64,000 nucleotides of DNA from CAVXYG01 sp963706835 (GTDB taxonomy: Bacteria; Actinomycetota; Actinomycetes; S36-B12; GCA-2699445), in the NCBI GenBank assembly GCA_963706835.1, contig CAVPOB010000002.1, positions 124,001 to 188,000 on the forward strand. Direction: 5' to 3'. The notes beneath the pieces were generated by a model. The model was not told where the DNA came from. It saw only the letters and a program-made list of their open reading frames with translations, and searched no databases. Positions 45,302 to 56,264 of the stretch are shown piece after piece. Position numbers and translations under genes: made by a program. Position 1 is the stretch's first letter; each line of letters opens with the position of its first letter.

Positions 45302-46743
45302 GCCGACCCGAGACCGGCGACGACGGCGGACCAGGAACAGCATCATCCTTGGGCTTGCCGCAGCCCTCGTGCTGGCTGGGTGTGGTGGGGACCGAGACCG
45401 GGAACGGCGCGACGTCCCGGTCGAACGGGTACCCGCCTCCGTCCCGGGCACCAACGCACTGGCCATCCCGCCACTGCTCGAACCGGCAGTCGTCGACGGG
45501 GTCGACCAGTTCGCGTTGTCGATCGGCCCGTCCACCCACGACTTCGGCGCAGGAGCGCAGACCGACGACGCTGTCCTACAACGGTGAGCCCATCCTCGGC
45601 CCCACGCTGCGGTGGACCAGCGGCAACAACGTCGAGGTTACGCGTCACGAACGCCCTCGCCGAGCGCCACCACCGACCCACTGGCACGGCGCTGATGTGC
45701 CCGCCGAGGCTGATGGCGGGCCGCACAGCCGCATCGACCCGGGACAGACCTGGACGGCCGAGTTCCCGGTCATCCAGCCCGCAGCCACCCTCTGGTACCA
45801 CCCCCACCTGATGGGGACCTCGGCCGAGCAGGTCTACGCGGGCGCCGCCGGGCTGATCATCGTCGAGGACGACAACCCGCAGGCCGCCGATCTGCCGCGT
45901 TCCTACGGCATCGACGACATCCCCGTGATCCTGCAGGACCGGGAGTTCACCGACGACAACCAGTTGCGCTTCCAGATCGACGACGACGGTGACGGCGATC
46001 TGAACCCGGATCTGACCGTCAACGGCACGCTCGACCCGTTCGCGACCGTCCCGGCCGGCCCGGTGCGCCTGCGTCTGCTCAACGGCAGCCAGGCGCGCGT
46101 CTACGAGTTGAGCGCCAGCAACGGCTCGATGGTGAAGATCGCCTCGGACGGCGGCTACCTCGCCGCTCCGGTGCCGCTGGAGACCCTCACGCTCGGTCCG
46201 GGCGACCGGGCGGAGGTCGTCATCGACACCACCGATGGTCCGACGGCGCTCCTCGATGCCGACTTCGGGCGCGTGCTCGAACTGCGCACCGATCCCGATC
46301 TGCCCAGCGCGGGCAGCCTGCCCGACGAGCTGGCGTCCATCGACACCATCACTGCTGAGGAGATCGACCGCGACCGGACGTTCCTCATGGGCAGGGCCGA
46401 TGGCGGCTGGGGCATCAACGGCGTGCAGATGGACATGAACCGGATCGATCACACGATCACCTTCGGCGACACCGAGCGCTGGACCATCACCGTCCGCGAC
46501 GGCATCCACACGTTCCACACCCACCAGACCCAGTTCCAGATCCTGTCGATCAACGGCCAACCGCCGCCGCCCGAGGACGCGGGCTGGGAGGACACCGTGC
46601 TGGTGACCGAGGATCGGGAGGTCGTCATCGCCGCCCGCTTCGACAGCTACGCCAACCCCGACGTCCCCTACATGTTCCACTGCCACGTGCTGGACCACGA
46701 GGCCCTCGGGATGATGGGACAGTTCCAAGTCGTCCCGGCATGA
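45285..46743 (+). CDS. Multicopper oxidase lipoprotein (four single-base frameshifts)
   Basis: 484 residues after removing four extra bases (1459 minus 4 equals 485 codons). From the GTG at 45285 it has an Arg-rich signal ending in the lipobox LVLAGC (Cys about 33). The four copper motifs are present: HWHG, WYHPH, HTFHTHQ and FHCHVLDHEALGM, so types 1, 2 and 3 copper can all bind. Insertions: CAGACC[G]ACGACG (about 45563), and three between about 45643 and 45692. It is a laccase/CueO/FtsP-like oxidase outside the membrane, likely for copper or metal detoxification, under the upstream two-component system. Confidence 0.82.
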
Positions 46744-46909
46744 ACCCCTGCGGTCATCACCGAGACACGGCCGACGCGAGCCGGCCTGGCCGCTCATGAT
46801 CATTACCGGCGCGAAATCGCGGGTGCAGGGCCCATCACGGGCACCCCAATTCCCTGAGCGAGATGTCCAGGACGCGACCTATCACGAGACTCGGCGCTGT
46901 GGCGAGCGC

Positions 46910-47647
46910 TCAGCCGGCGGCCAGCCGGTCGATGGTCTCCCAGTCCGTGAGGCAGACGACCTGTCCGTGGCGTGGGTGGGCAGCCAGGGCGGGGAAGACC
47001 GGGCCGAGGGCCAGGGTGTCGCGTTCGGCGGGGAACCCGAGCTGATTGCTCGCCCCGCCCGCAGGAGCGACCCCGACATGCACGCAGGCCGTGGTGACCT
47101 GCACGCCGTCCGGGCCCTGTTCGGCGGCCAGCCCGGATGTGAGCGCGCTGACCGCGGCGTTCTTGACGCTGCCGAGCCACAGCTGCGGCGCTTCCGGGGG
47201 CACCCCATGCGCGAAGCCGCCGCTGACCAGCGTGAACGACGGGCTGGTCGCACCAGTCTGGATCGGGAGCAGCGCCTGGGCGAACCCGATGTTCGGGTAC
47301 AGCCCGTCGTCCAGGGCCTGGCGGGCGACCGCGAGCGGCGTAGTGCTGGGTGGGCCGGCCAGGGTGACGAATCCGAGCGCCGAAACCGCGTGGTCGACCG
47401 GGGCTCCGTCGAGCGCGGACTCGATGTCGGCGCGCAGCCGCAGCACAGCGCCGTCATCGACCGGGTCACCGACCACGCCCCGGAAGTCAGCCCCTGCTGG
47501 CAGCCCAGCCTGCAACTCATCCAACCGCTGCAGGGAGCGGGACACCCCGATCACGGTGGCACCGGCGTCGAGGAACGCCCGTACTGCACCGGACCCGACG
47601 ACACCCGTCGCGCCACCCACCACTGCTATCCGACCGTGCAACTCCAT
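46910..47647 (-). CDS. SDR-family NAD(P)-dependent oxidoreductase
   Basis: 245 residues from the ATG at 47647 with AAGGAG before it. The N-terminal cofactor motif is VVGGATGVVGSGAVRAF, an atypical SDR pattern, followed by VDHAVSALGFVTLAG and SFTLVSGGFAHGVPPEAP, while the usual YXXXK is replaced by VKNAAVSALTSGL, so the active site is unusual. It may act on a small ketone or alcohol. The TetR-family gene lies just upstream on the same strand, with a palindrome between them. Confidence 0.78.
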   Translation of the reverse strand: MELHGRIAVVGGATGVVGSGAVRAFLDAGATVIGVSRSLQRLDELQAGLPAGADFRGVVGDPVDDGAVLRLRADIESALDGAPVDHAVSALGFVTLAGPPSTTPLAVARQALDDGLYPNIGFAQALLPIQTGATSPSFTLVSGGFAHGVPPEAPQLWLGSVKNAAVSALTSGLAAEQGPDGVQVTTACVHVGVAPAGGASNQLGFPAERDTLALGPVFPALAAHPRHGQVVCLTDWETIDRLAAG

Positions 47648-47687
47648 GTTCTGCTCCTTCTCTGCTCGATTGCCGCGGGAAATATAG

Positions 47688-47697
47688 AGCGATCGCT
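47688..47697. promoter_or_regulatory. Palindromic TetR-type operator
   Basis: AGCGATCGCT is a perfect 10-bp palindrome within ATAGAGCGATCGCTTCC, 40 bases upstream of the SDR start and downstream of the tetR stop. It lies in AT-richer DNA with a plausible promoter. A related imperfect repeat, ttcggaaacgaa, precedes the tetR start near 48329. Confidence 0.5.
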
Positions 47698-47739
47698 TCC
47701 AAATAATGCCATAGCGCAGCCGTTGCCGTCCGGCCAAGG

Positions 47740-48315
47740 TCACCGCAGCGCGTCCAAGGCCAGCATCAGCGTCGCCCGGGCATCGTCTCGGCCGATGCCT
47801 TTGCGCCCCTCCAGTTGCACGCCGTTCACCGTCGCGCACAGCAGCCGGGCACCCAACTCGGGATCCCCGGACAGCTCGCCGTCACGATTGGCCGCCGCAA
47901 TCGCCGCCGCGACCAGGGTGCGCAGCCGGTCGTCATGGGCGACCAGGCGACGGCGCACGGCTTCGTCCGTCGCCGCCAGCTCGCTGGCGCAGACCACGGC
48001 GTAGCAGCCTCGCGTCGGTCCCGCGGTGCTCGCCCGTTCGGCGATCCACTCCAGCCACGCCTGCAGACCTGCCACCGGCGAGGAGGCTTCGGTCAGGACG
48101 GCCTCGACCCGCTCCAGACCCGTGTCGAGGTAGGTGTCCAAGGTCCGCGCGCACAACTCCCCCTTGGACCCGAACGCCTTGTACAAGCTGCCGATCGAGA
48201 GTCCGGTCACCTCCGACAGGTCGGTGATCGACGTGGCGTGCACGCCCCGGGACCAGAACGCCTCGCGCGCAGCATCGACCACCGCATCCTCATCGAACTG
48301 TCGCGGCCGACCCAC
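47740..48315 (-). CDS. TetR-family transcriptional regulator
   Basis: 191 residues from a GTG at 48315. The N-terminal helix-turn-helix is typical: GRPRQFDEDAVVDAAREAFW, HATSITDLSEVTGLSIGSLYK and FGSKGELC. The C-terminal ligand domain is Ala/Leu-rich and like the TetR_C_16/YxaF group. It probably represses the adjacent SDR gene through the site at 47688-47697. The inducer is unknown. Confidence 0.88.
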   Translation of the reverse strand: MGRPRQFDEDAVVDAAREAFWSRGVHATSITDLSEVTGLSIGSLYKAFGSKGELCARTLDTYLDTGLERVEAVLTEASSPVAGLQAWLEWIAERASTAGPTRGCYAVVCASELAATDEAVRRRLVAHDDRLRTLVAAAIAAANRDGELSGDPELGARLLCATVNGVQLEGRKGIGRDDARATLMLALDALR

Positions 48316-48437
48316 AACCCGACACTAGTTCGGAAACGAATGCTCCACAACTTCGGCGCGTCTTGTTCGGTGGGCCAGCACGCCGTCCCGGGAAACGCGC
48401 CGAGCAGCATCGAGCATGTCCACCACTTCACGCAGCC

Positions 48438-48605
48438 TCGACCGACACACTCAAGGGCCAGCTGGACCTCCAGCGGCACGGCGGCCGCACCCCCGCCGAC
48501 GTCTGCGCCCGGGTAGCGCAGCGCGTCCTCGCGCTCACCGCCGCCATCTGGCACAACGACACCCTCGGCCTCACCCGCCGCTCACTGCTCGCCTACGACC
48601 ACTGA
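48438..48605 (+). pseudogene. C-terminal remnant of an IS982/IS5-type transposase
   Basis: About 54 residues, DTLKGQLDLQRHGGRTPADV, then RVAQRVLALTAAIWHNDTLG and RRSLLAYDH with a stop, match the last part of a transposase common in actinobacteria (the family form is RIAQRLLALATAIWHN...RSLIAYDH). The catalytic D and DE region and the left end are missing and no terminal inverted repeats were found, so it is a dead remnant. The tandem 21-bp repeat at 48661 follows. Confidence 0.7.
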
Positions 48606-48660
48606 CCCCTTGGAATTGATCATCTAGCCAGCGGTGGTGCCTGCACGGGGCGCACGAGCC

Positions 48661-48702
48661 TTGCCGACGCGAGGGCGGCGATTGCCGACGCGAGGGCGGC
48701 GA
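48661..48702. repeat. Perfect 21-bp tandem duplication
   Basis: ttgccgacgcgagggcggcg plus a occurs twice without gap (48661-48681 and 48682-48702). It lies between the transposase remnant and the BCCT transporter gene. No function is evident. Confidence 0.7.
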
Positions 48703-48861
48703 CTTGCCGCTGGCGCCGTGAGCCCGCCGAGCGTGGTTCCAGCCGCTGGGCTCACACCCCGCCGATCGGGTCATAGCCAGTCCAGCCCCGAGCGGGCGCC
48801 TGCGGATGGTCAGCGATCCGGCTAGGTTGCTTGGGAGAGACCCCGACGAAGGAGGAATACC

Positions 48862-50745
<1,884 letters not shown>

Positions 50746-50935
50746 TGGTGCGGGTCGGGTCTGGCGGCGGCGGGGTGCGGCAGCGGTGCCGTCTCGATCC
50801 TCATCGGACTTGCGTCCGGGGCCGGACGACTTGGCTCGAGGATGGCAGGGTGCCGTTCATCGGGAGGGCGGGGGTCGGCCGGGTTGCGGTGCCGATGTCG
50901 GACTCTCCTTCAGGACTGACTCAACCGCCCTGCCA

Positions 50936-51628
50936 CTAAGTCTGAAGCGCGACATGCGTGGCGGCGATCGCCTCTTCGATCACCGGGTATAGGCGGGTCG
51001 CAGCGTCCGACAGAATCGCGACGAACTGCTCTGCGTACCCTCTCGGATCCAGTGACTCGAAGTCCGGGTCGAGCATGCCGTAGTGCAGTTGCCAGTCGCC
51101 CCTCTCCTTCATGCCAAGTTCATGAGCCACGGGCCGGGTCGCGGTGATGAGCGACTGTCGGTTCTCGCCCTCCCAGTTGTCTTTGTGGACATGCAGCGCG
51201 AGCCTTGGGTACCGATATCCGCGGCGGGTGCTCAAGAGGTCCTGCTTCATCCACACCAGTTCCAGCCTGATGCCGTACCTGGTTCCCAGGTCGTCGAACT
51301 CGGGGGATCGGTAGCCAACGGAGCTGTAGTGCCTCGCGTTCTCTTTGACCTTGTAGTCAGCCTCTCGCCCCACCGCCAGTAGTTCTCTGTGCAGTGCCTG
51401 CCCCGCCTCGATCTGAAGGTCGTCCCACTCCCTGATCAGTGCCTGATTTCGGACGTAGAAATCAGCCTCTTGGTCTCCGGAGGTCCCCTTGAGGAGATTG
51501 ATCGCGGCGTTCGCGTTCCCCTCGTTGACGGCATCGCGCATGAGGGCGTCAACGCGACCCTCCAACTTGGCCCATTGAGTGATCTGATCACGGTGGCTCA
51601 GGTAGAAGCCGATTGCGTCGGTGGTCAT
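50936..51628 (-). CDS. Unknown partner of PD-(D/E)XK nuclease
   Basis: 230 residues from the ATG at 51628. Not recognised. It is soluble with no motif I can name; a helical N-terminal half (VNEGNANAAINLLKGTSGDQ) and an alpha/beta C-terminal half (TRYGIRLELVWMKQDLLSTR to PRLALHVHKDNWEGENRQSL) suggest two domains. The ATG overlaps the stop of the nuclease gene in TGATG, so the two are translationally coupled. Its codons are lower in GC than those of the neighbouring transporter and dnaB, a hint of transfer. Possibly an immunity, sensor or DNA-recognition partner. Confidence 0.65.
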   Translation of the reverse strand: MTTDAIGFYLSHRDQITQWAKLEGRVDALMRDAVNEGNANAAINLLKGTSGDQEADFYVRNQALIREWDDLQIEAGQALHRELLAVGREADYKVKENARHYSSVGYRSPEFDDLGTRYGIRLELVWMKQDLLSTRRGYRYPRLALHVHKDNWEGENRQSLITATRPVAHELGMKERGDWQLHYGMLDPDFESLDPRGYAEQFVAILSDAATRLYPVIEEAIAATHVALQT

Positions 51629-52266
51629 CAGAGCGCTCCGATCGTCTCGAGGTATTCGCGGGCTCCTGCCGATGGCTCGATTCCTGCTTCGTCAGCGGCA
51701 TTCCTGATCAACCGGGCCACGCCCCGCCAGGTGAGCGCCACCCACTGCTCACTGCTCTTCGTCGCGGTGTAGGGGAAACGGCCGGTGGGGGTGAGGAAAA
51801 CCAGGGTGGGTTCTTCGTTCGCCCATTGATCAGAGAGTCGATCGGCCTGTTCGCCCTGCTCACCTGCGCGGACCTTCGCCTCGATCACAACAGTCTCCCC
51901 ACCGACCCGCAGGACGATGTCAGCTCGGGTCCTGTCACGGCTCTCCTCCACCACGATCTTGACCGGGGCATCTCCTTCGGCCGCCAGGTCCAAGTCCTGA
52001 AGTAGAGCGTTGAGGGGCAGGCGGTCCAGCCGATGGCCTCCCAAAGGGTCCAGCAGCCACGCCAGCCCGCGGCACAGCTTGACCTCGTCGTTCTGCAGGC
52101 CCATCGCGGCCAGCAGCGTTCTGCCGCCGCTCTGCCACTCGACCTGCCGCCACTCATCCGTAAGCCGCGTGAAGTCGTCTTCCCATGCGCTCGCCGGGGA
52201 AGCCTCGAACCACTCGCTGCTCATCTCCTGGAATCGCGCCTGTTCGTCAACGTCCCCAGCCGTCAT
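51628..52266 (-). CDS. PD-(D/E)XK nuclease-like protein
   Basis: 212 residues from the ATG at 52266. The nuclease core is visible: an Asp in RADIVLRVGGETVVIEAKVR followed by EAK on the next strand (the D...EXK pattern), then EQGEQADRLSDQWANEEP as the helix, like PDDEXK_4-type proteins. An N-terminal helical part (EVKLCRGLAWLLDPLGGH) precedes it and may bind a partner. It lies upstream of the unknown gene with a one-base overlap. The cassette is lower in GC and sits between the BCCT gene and dnaB; a defence role is possible. Confidence 0.72.
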   Translation of the reverse strand: MTAGDVDEQARFQEMSSEWFEASPASAWEDDFTRLTDEWRQVEWQSGGRTLLAAMGLQNDEVKLCRGLAWLLDPLGGHRLDRLPLNALLQDLDLAAEGDAPVKIVVEESRDRTRADIVLRVGGETVVIEAKVRAGEQGEQADRLSDQWANEEPTLVFLTPTGRFPYTATKSSEQWVALTWRGVARLIRNAADEAGIEPSAGAREYLETIGAL

Positions 52267-52640
52267 GGATCGCAGGCTATGAGGGACGGACAGGGGGTCG
52301 CCTGATGGAACCCAGGATCGAGATGGCGGAGTGCAGCCTTCGAGATCGAGCGGTGCTCGAGACATTGTCTGACCGTGGTGGTTCAGAGGACGAAGCGCCG
52401 CGGGGTCTGATGGACAGGCTGATTTTCGTTGAGGGTTCTACTGGTAACAGCCGCAGAAACCAGAACCTAGAAGCACTCGGAGCGATCAAACTCTGTCAAA
52501 CAGCACCAAGCAACCTATCTTTGATGACTAATGAACCCTTAGATGATCAAATGTCACGTTGAGGAGAGGCCAGAACCCCGAAACCGCCCAATATTCGGTT
52601 TCGCCTAAGATTGAGTCAATCTCGACAGCGGCAACCAATG
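52267..52640. other. Gene-free, low-GC region between nuclease cassette and dnaB
   Basis: 374 bases, the AT-richest part of the window (about 52420-52620). A plus-strand frame from an ATG at 52305 (85 residues ending at 52562) lacks a ribosome binding site and any family feature, so it is not called. The promoter of the nuclease cassette and the end of the dnaB transcript must lie here. Confidence 0.5.
52579..52603 (-). terminator. Hairpin downstream of dnaB
   Basis: CGAAACCG (52579-52586) pairs perfectly with CGGTTTCG (52596-52603), loop 9. It starts 38 bases after the dnaB stop on the minus strand. No strong T-run follows, so its efficiency is uncertain. Confidence 0.55.
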
Positions 52641-55549
52641 TCACCCCGCCAGGTCCACGAAGCGCGAGTAGTGCCCCTGGAACGACACCGCGACCGTGTC
52701 GGTGGGTCCATTGCGGTGCTTGGCCACGATGAGGTCGGCCTCGCCGGGGCGGTTCTCCTTGTCGTAGAAGTCCTCTCGGTGGATGAGCACAACGACGTCG
52801 GCGTCCTGCTCCAGGGAGCCCGACTCGCGCAGGTCGGCCAGCATCGGCTTCTTGTCCGTGCGCTGCTCCGGCCCGCGGTTCAGCTGGGAGATCGCGATCA
52901 CCGGGACTTCGAGCTCCTTGGCCAGCAGCTTCAGCGCGCGGGAGAACTCGGAGACCTCCTGCTGGCGGCTCTCCACCTTCTTGCCGCTGGTCATCAGCTG
53001 CATGTAGTCCACGACCACCAGGCGCAGGTCGTGCTGCTGCTTCAGCCGCCGGCACTTGGCCCGGATCTCGGTCATCGTCATGTTCGGCGAGTCGTCGATG
53101 AACAGCGGCGCGTCCCGTAGCGCGTCCTGTCGCTGGGCGACCTTCTGCCAGTCCCCGGCCCCCATGCGGCCGGCGCGGATGTTGTGCAGCTGGATCGACC
53201 CCTCGGCCGACAGCAGGCGCATCATGATCTCGGTGCGGCTCATCTCCAGGGAGAAGATCACCGCGGCCAGGCCGTTCTTCACCGAGGCCGATCGGGCGAT
53301 GTCGAGGCCGAGGGTGGAGTTGTGGGTCGGGATCATCGAGCGGCCAGCGAGGAACATCCCGTCCTCACGATCGACCTGGATGCAACGGACCGGTACGGAT
53401 GCGATCCGCTCGACCTTGATGACGTACCGCCGCTGGAGGGCCGCAGTCGTGCGCACACCGATGCGCCTACTTCGATGCAGGTCCCGTTTGCGACGCAGGC
53501 GGAACAGGGGCTCATCCGACGTGAAGTCCAGCGTGTACGCAACCGAGCTCTCCATGGTCCTTCCCGCAACGACCCTGCGAGCGACAGAGCACCGGTACCC
53601 GAGACCGACGATGAGATCGAATACGTCCTCGGCGAGACGGGCACTCGTGGTCGTGAACTGAGGGGAGCCGGTGGAGGTGACGGTGCCGTCGGTGTCCAAC
53701 AGCCCTGCCAGTAGCGCCTTTCGCTGCGACTGTGATGCGCGGAGGTAAATGGCCGGGATGTGCTTGGCGCCCAGAACCCGCAGCGATCGCAGGTCAGCCA
53801 GCAAGGACCGCGCCCCGGTAACGGGATTCGGGGTGCCGTAGGTCAAGCTGCGGGTGAGCGGCGCCCCGCCCACGTGGCGGACCACCAGGCCCTCTGTCTC
53901 CAAGAGGTCCCAAGTCTCATCATCACCGCTCGTGACGCGGGCTGCCGCCGAGTGGCCGTCGCCGAGCCAGGTACCCAAGACATACGGACTGATCGGAAGC
54001 ACAGCCGTTGGAAGGTCGAGGGGGGAAGCGATGGGGACCGAGTGGTTGTAGTGATCCCCAGCCATCAGCGTGGCAGCGATCTCCCCTGTCGTACGAACAG
54101 ATGCGTTCGCCGAACCTGCTTGATCATTGAGCAGGCGGGCACCGTTCTCGGCGAGCGCAGCCAACACGTCGCGTGCCGGGTACACCTGCTGGCGGACGTG
54201 TCGTCGTGCCCACACCCTCCGTGGTCGTGGTGCATGGGGTCCGGTATCGACGCAGGCGCCGCTTCGCCGTCTTGGTGGAGGTTCCGAGCAGCATCGCCAC
54301 ATCGTCCGCCCGGAGCACATCGCCGAGAAGGGCGGCCTCGCCGATAGAGGGACCGCCGACCCGCGCCAAGGATCTTGAGACATCCGATGGTGAGGAGCCC
54401 CTGGTCCTGGTCCGTCGGCGTTCCTGACGGGATCCAGAGGCGCCGACATCGAGGAGCGCACGCCGAAGTGCGGAACTCGAGGGTCGCAGGCCTGCGAGAT
54501 CGGCCGGCTCAGGGGCCGACATGGCCAGCGACTCGTGCAGTTGAGCTCGGAGCGCCGTCCATTGCTGGACCTGCTCATTTGACAATTCTGGTACGTCGTT
54601 GCCGCGGCAAGCCAGCGTCCTGGCATGCACGGCGCTCAGCTCGGGACTCTGTCAGCCACAGGTGCTCCTCGTCTGCCACGATGGCGGAGCCATCGCTGAA
54701 GTGCACGCGGTAGCACGGCCGGTCCGCCATCACCTCGGTCGCCGCAACAACGCGAGTCACCGAGCCGTCCGGCGCGAAGAGCTCATCGCCGGGGGTGATC
54801 TCACCCATCGTGGTCCAACCAGAGGGCGTAGCAATCTCGGTGTCGAGGGCGAGCGCCTTCCCGATCGCCGGGCGGGCGGCCAGGATGATCAACTGCCCCG
54901 GATGCAGGCCCTGGGTCAGGGTGTCGAGGTCGCGCAGCCCGGTCGGCACGCCGACCATGTCGCCGTCATGGTTGGCGATCGCCTCGATCTCGGCGATGGC
55001 GCCCTCGAGGATGTCCTTCAGCGGTGCGTAGTCCTCGCCGCGCTTGCCCGCCGAGATCTCGAAGATCTCCGCCTGGGCGCGGTTGACGATGTCGTCGGCC
55101 TCGCCGGCCCCGTCGTAGGCGGCCTGCAGGATGCGCGTCGAGGCTTCGATGAGCCGTCGCAGCAGGGCGCGCTGCCGCACGATCTCGGCGTAGTAGGTGG
55201 CGTTGACGGCCGAGGGCAGGTCACGGGTCAAGCCGGTCACATAGGCCGGACCGCCGACCTGGTCCAGCTTGCCGGACTTCCCCAGTTCGTCGGCAACGGT
55301 GATGAAGTCGGCCGGCTCCCCGCGGCCGTACAACTCCAGGATCGCGTGGTAGATCGACTGGTGCGCCGGGCGGTAGAAGTACTCCGGCCGCATCACCTCC
55401 ACGACATCGGCGATCGCGTCCTTGGACAGCAGCATCGCCCCGAGCACCGAGCGCTCGGCCGTCAGGTCCTGGGGCGGCAGTTGCTCACGGCGCCCGCCGG
55501 AATTGTCGTCGTCGTGGACGACCACCGGCCGATCGTGGATCGTGCTCAT
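52641..55549 (-). CDS. dnaB: Replicative DNA helicase DnaB with a 512-residue intein (two single-base frameshifts)
   Basis: From the ATG at 55549 (GGGAGG before it) the host protein has about 456 residues: N-terminal domain with LTAERSVLGAMLLSKDAIAD, then VGVPTGLRDLDTLTQGLHPG, the Walker A ARPAIGK-STLGLD, Walker B RLVVVDYMQLM and the arginine-rich RGPEQRTDKKPM region. The helicase unwinds DNA at the replication fork. An intein splits the Walker A between GK and S. The reading frame of the intein needs two single-base insertions removed (about 54615-54630 and a GTG[G]GC near 54200); then 1538 nt becomes exactly 512 codons. An interrupted dnaB would be lethal, so these are probably sequence errors. 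Confidence 0.9.
53319..54856 (-). mobile_element. DnaB intein with LAGLIDADG homing endonuclease
   Basis: The intein starts with Ala (ALALDTEIATPSGWTTMG, block A), has the block B histidine in VADEEHLWLT, and ends MFLAGRSMIPTHN before the Ser of the C-extein, all normal for splicing by the Ala-1 class. Endonuclease motifs are YVLGTWLGDGHS and LLAGLLDTDGTV (two LAGLIDADG blocks, with Asp in each). Between splicing and endonuclease parts lies a helix-turn-helix-like segment (LLGDVLRADDVAMLLGTSTK). It would home into intein-less dnaB alleles. Position: after the Walker A lysine. Confidence 0.88.
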
Positions 55550-55663
55550 CGCCACCTCCCGCGCACGCCGCTGCGACGCCGCGATCCTCGCCCGTGGGTC
55601 CGACATGTTTCGCGGGCCCGTATCGGAGGTTACGAATAGGACACGAGGCCGTCCAGGAGACCT

Positions 55664-55803
55664 GTGGATAGAACTGTGGAGAACCCTGGGGACGGCGGCT
55701 CGCCACGCGGGAATGGCCTGTGGAAACTGTGGGGATTTGCGTGTGTCCCCCGTCACAAATGCCTGTTTCACCCGTGTGAACGGCTTCCACGGCCTGTGGA
55801 CGC
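55664..55803. promoter_or_regulatory. TGTGGA cluster upstream of dnaB
   Basis: Five TGTGG elements (TGTGGATAG, TGTGGAGAA, TGTGGAAAC, TGTGGGGAT, TGTGGACGC) lie in one direction within about 140 bases between the dnaB start and the VOC gene. They resemble DnaA boxes (TGTGGATAA form). They may link dnaB expression to DnaA or hint at origin proximity. dnaB has no other upstream promoter-like element that I can see. Confidence 0.45.
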
Positions 55804-55824
55804 AAGAAAAATCTGGCGCGACCC

Positions 55825-56202
55825 TCAGTGGGTCTCGACGCTGATCGTGTTGCCGTCCGGATCCCGGAACCAGACCCCGCGCTCCTCACCGAGGTGCATG
55901 ACGCCGTCCTCCCAGATGGCATCGGCGAACTCGAAGGTGTCCAGCGTGATCCCCGCCTCGCGCAGGGCCGCCACCTCGGCGTCGAAGGCGTCGTGGGGCA
56001 CTTGGAAGGCCATCGCCGTGGCTTGGCTCATGCCGGAGAAGGCGGACGGGAACACCATGAACCGGCCGGTCCCGGTGCCGTAGATGACGCCCTCGTTCTC
56101 CACCGTGTGGGCCACGAAACCGAGCACGTCCTCGTAGAACCGGCGGGCACGCTTCAGGTCGTGGGTTGGCAGCGTTGGGATGACCTCGTATTCATTGAGC
56201 AT
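55825..56202 (-). CDS. VOC-family (glyoxalase/bleomycin resistance-like) protein, copy 1
   Basis: 125 residues from the ATG at 56202, with AGGAGG before it. Single vicinal-oxygen-chelate domain: HDLKRARRFYEDVLGFV at the start and GVWFRDPDGNTISVE at the end, with the E/H metal positions only partly kept. It is a paralogue of the next gene (56265-56645), sharing TAMAFQVP / TAMAWQVP and DTFEFADAIWEDGVM / DTFEMEDAEWDGDVL. They sit between rplI and dnaB. They may be lactoylglutathione lyase-like or binding proteins; the substrate is unknown. Confidence 0.82.
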   Translation of the reverse strand: MLNEYEVIPTLPTHDLKRARRFYEDVLGFVAHTVENEGVIYGTGTGRFMVFPSAFSGMSQATAMAFQVPHDAFDAEVAALREAGITLDTFEFADAIWEDGVMHLGEERGVWFRDPDGNTISVETH

Positions 56203-56264
56203 GATCCACCTCCTGGACAGTCCTCACGCTGCCGCTGCGAACGTCCGCCGGGCAGGGCCGAAGG

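Noticed and set aside
52305..52562. 85-residue plus-strand frame in the low-GC interval
   Set aside because: No ribosome binding site, no known family and no coding signal apart from length; recorded only as a possibility.
54124..54630. Separate HTH regulator gene inside dnaB
   Set aside because: It is the middle frame of the intein, and the frame is continuous with both sides once the two single-base insertions are removed.
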